DNA of 64,000 bases from Planctomycetota bacterium (lineage in GTDB: Bacteria > Planctomycetota > Phycisphaerae > Phycisphaerales > UBA1924): assembly GCA_018242605.1 (NCBI GenBank), contig JAFEBP010000014.1, forward strand, positions 310,001 to 374,000. The letters are read 5' to 3'. The notes under the pieces are model-generated. The model saw only the letters and a list, made by a program, of their open reading frames with translations, did not search any database and was not told where the DNA came from. Position numbers and translations under genes: made by a program. Below, piece after piece: positions 62,538 to 64,000 of this stretch (positions are counted from its first letter, which is position 1; each line of letters starts with the position of its first letter).

Positions 62538-64000
62538 TCAGCAGCCCCCTCCCTCCCACGCCGCGAAGAACGATTCGACGTCGCCACCGTCCACGCCCCC
62601 GTCCTGGTTGACGTCCGCGTCGCAGTTGGAGGCCTGCCACGCGCTGAAGAAGCGTTCGACATCCGCGCCGTCCACGCCACCGTCCTGGTTGAAATCCGCC
62701 GGGCACGCCAGGCAGGCGCACAGGCTCAGGTTGGCCGAGCCGCTGTTCACTTCCCCGCAGGTGTTCGTTACCCGGGCCGCGAACGCGAGGTTCGCGGGGC
62801 TGTTGCCCAGGCTGAATCCGCTCACCCGCAGCACGTTGGTCCAAGACCCCGAAACCGTGAACCGCAGGCCCGTCGAAGGATCAAAGTAGTTTCCGTCGAA
62901 CAGATCGGTCGCCGACGCCCCGTTGCCGCCCACCAGCCGCCAGCGGAACGCCATCGGGTCCGATCCGGTCGCCGCGATCGCGAACACGTGCGTGTCCGAG
63001 ACGCATCCGGCCGCCGCCACGGGCTGCGACGTGATCGCCGGACACTCTGGCTGGTGCACCGGCGGGGTGTTGTGCCCCGTGATGAAGACCAGGGCCGAGT
63101 TCGACACGATCGAGGCGCACGTGTTGGTGATCCGCACCGAGTAGAACCCCTCCGTCGCGGCCGAGAGAGTGTTGATCCGCAGGTGGTTGGACGTGCTCCC
63201 GCTCACACCGTTGCCGTCACCGAGGTTGACCCCGTCCCTCATCCACTGGTATGTGAGCGGCGAGGCATCATCGCCCCGCCCCGAGACGCGCAGGTCCACG
63301 CGCGTGCCCGCGTCCTGTGTGACGCTCTGCGGCTGCGAGGTGATCGTCGGGATGCTGTGGGCGCACGCCAACTGCGGGCTCGCGAGAGTCGCCGTCATCA
63401 CGTTGCCCAGCTCGGCCCCCGGCGCGTTGTGCGAGAACGGCCCGGCCCCGACGAGATTCTGGAAGTACCGCGCCGCGAACACCGCGCTCTGGTCCTCCTC
63501 CACCTCGATCAGGTCCTCGGCGAGCCTGATCGACGCGAGCGGCGCCACGAGCAGCGGGGCGCTGTCGATCGCGATCGTGCTGGTGACCACAGGGTCATCC
63601 GGCATGAGCGCCTCGAGCGTCACCGATCCCGGGAAGATCGTGGCGCGGCGCATGATCCAGATCGGCTGGACCGGATCGTTGTTCGTCACCGTCAGCGTCA
63701 CCCCGCCCTGCCCGTGCGAGCCGGAGGTTACGGTCGCAGCGATCGAAGGTTGGATCGGCTGCGTGGCGGGCGCGCTGCCGCTCCCATCAGGATTCGGCAC
63801 CTGCCCGTTCACAGTCGCGACATGCCCGTCGCGGAACCAGCGGATGCGGATGGGGTGGTCCGGCGCGGGCCCGTAGTACGCGGCCCCCCGGATCGTGATG
63901 CCGAAGTGCTCGATGCTGTTGACGCGCGTCAGATGCTGCGGATTGCGGTAATCCACGATCGTGTACGACCCATCGGCCGACAACGTGACCGAGGGAGGGC
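62538..64000 (-). CDS. Secreted Ig-like protein with dockerin-like C-terminus, N-terminus cut by window edge
   Basis: The frame stays open to the right edge (SVTLSADGSYTIVDYRNP leads in), so the gene continues beyond base 64000; about 486 codons are visible. They hold a beta-rich N-terminal part, then two Ig-like domains with TITSQPQSVTQDAGTRVDLR, LTYQWMRDGVNLGD and CPAITSQPVAAAGCVSDTHV, typical of immunoglobulin-type repeats in planctomycete secreted proteins. The end is the dockerin-like pair DFNQDGGVDGADV and DVNQDGGVDGGDV. No catalytic domain is visible; it may lie in the missing part. Confidence 0.8.
   Translation of the reverse strand, partial: PPSVTLSADGSYTIVDYRNPQHLTRVNSIEHFGITIRGAAYYGPAPDHPIRIRWFRDGHVATVNGQVPNPDGSGSAPATQPIQPSIAATVTSGSHGQGGVTLTVTNNDPVQPIWIMRRATIFPGSVTLEALMPDDPVVTSTIAIDSAPLLVAPLASIRLAEDLIEVEEDQSAVFAARYFQNLVGAGPFSHNAPGAELGNVMTATLASPQLACAHSIPTITSQPQSVTQDAGTRVDLRVSGRGDDASPLTYQWMRDGVNLGDGNGVSGSTSNHLRINTLSAATEGFYSVRITNTCASIVSNSALVFITGHNTPPVHQPECPAITSQPVAAAGCVSDTHVFAIAATGSDPMAFRWRLVGGNGASATDLFDGNYFDPSTGLRFTVSGSWTNVLRVSGFSLGNSPANLAFAARVTNTCGEVNSGSANLSLCACLACPADFNQDGGVDGADVERFFSAWQASNCDADVNQDGGVDGGDVESFFAAWEGGGC

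Overview
The window reads as a chromosomal segment of a high-GC planctomycete, most likely of the class Phycisphaerae. This rests on the gene families: secreted proteins ending in dockerin-like Ca-binding pairs (DFNxDGGVDGxDV type), HAF-repeat proteins with a PEP-CTERM-like tail, an ECF sigma factor coupled to a Ser/Thr kinase with TPR-like repeats, a BlaI/M56 pair, a TPR-ExbB-ExbD operon and CotH/lamin-tail proteins. No rRNA, ribosomal protein or other phylogenetic marker is present, so the class is an inference.

Layout. 1-7.4 kb (minus strand): the N-terminal two thirds of PriA, a DUF2202 lipoprotein and a 1681-residue secreted glycine-rich/polyglycine protein. 7.9-21.2 kb: a rearranged zone punctuated by three tRNA-Leu-type sequences (7870, 14139, 21103), of which only the middle one is fully paired. 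It holds an orphan chemoreceptor, a CLC antiporter, a HAF/PEP-CTERM protein with a truncated second copy, two tyrosine-recombinase C-terminal relics flanking tRNA copy 2, an ECF sigma/Ser-Thr kinase pair, and two tandem secreted paralogs transcribed divergently from them. 21.2-29.2 kb (minus): TPR protein, ExbB, ExbD, then a fusion of a PD40 propeller, membrane segments, a long Pro/Ala/Ser linker and an alpha/alpha-toroid (terpene-cyclase-like) domain. 29.4-34.5 kb (minus): M56 metallopeptidase and BlaI repressor with two 18-bp operators upstream of blaI, then three small proteins. 34.8-42.6 kb: alpha/beta hydrolase, GH106-type rhamnosidase, a HAF/Ig protein and a seven-heme cytochrome c.

42.8-56.6 kb (minus) is the metabolic core: twelve co-directional, mostly overlapping genes encoding proton-translocating transhydrogenase (pntAA-pntAB-pntB), a pyruvate:ferredoxin oxidoreductase (porGAB), two GltD-like FAD/NAD(P)H flavoproteins with C-terminal 2x[4Fe-4S] ferredoxin domains, a 2-oxoglutarate:ferredoxin oxidoreductase-like enzyme (korABG) and a divergent pyruvate kinase. 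Neither oxidoreductase has a separate ferredoxin (delta) subunit. The two flavoproteins sit back to back between the por and kor sets and probably supply it, so the operon looks like a unit tying pyruvate and 2-oxoglutarate oxidation (or reductive carboxylation) directly to NAD(P)H and, through transhydrogenase, to the proton gradient.

57.2-64 kb (minus): three secreted proteins with the same dockerin-like C-terminus, namely a phosphoesterase/DNRLRE/Ig protein, a lamin-tail/CotH kinase protein and an Ig-like protein cut by the right edge.
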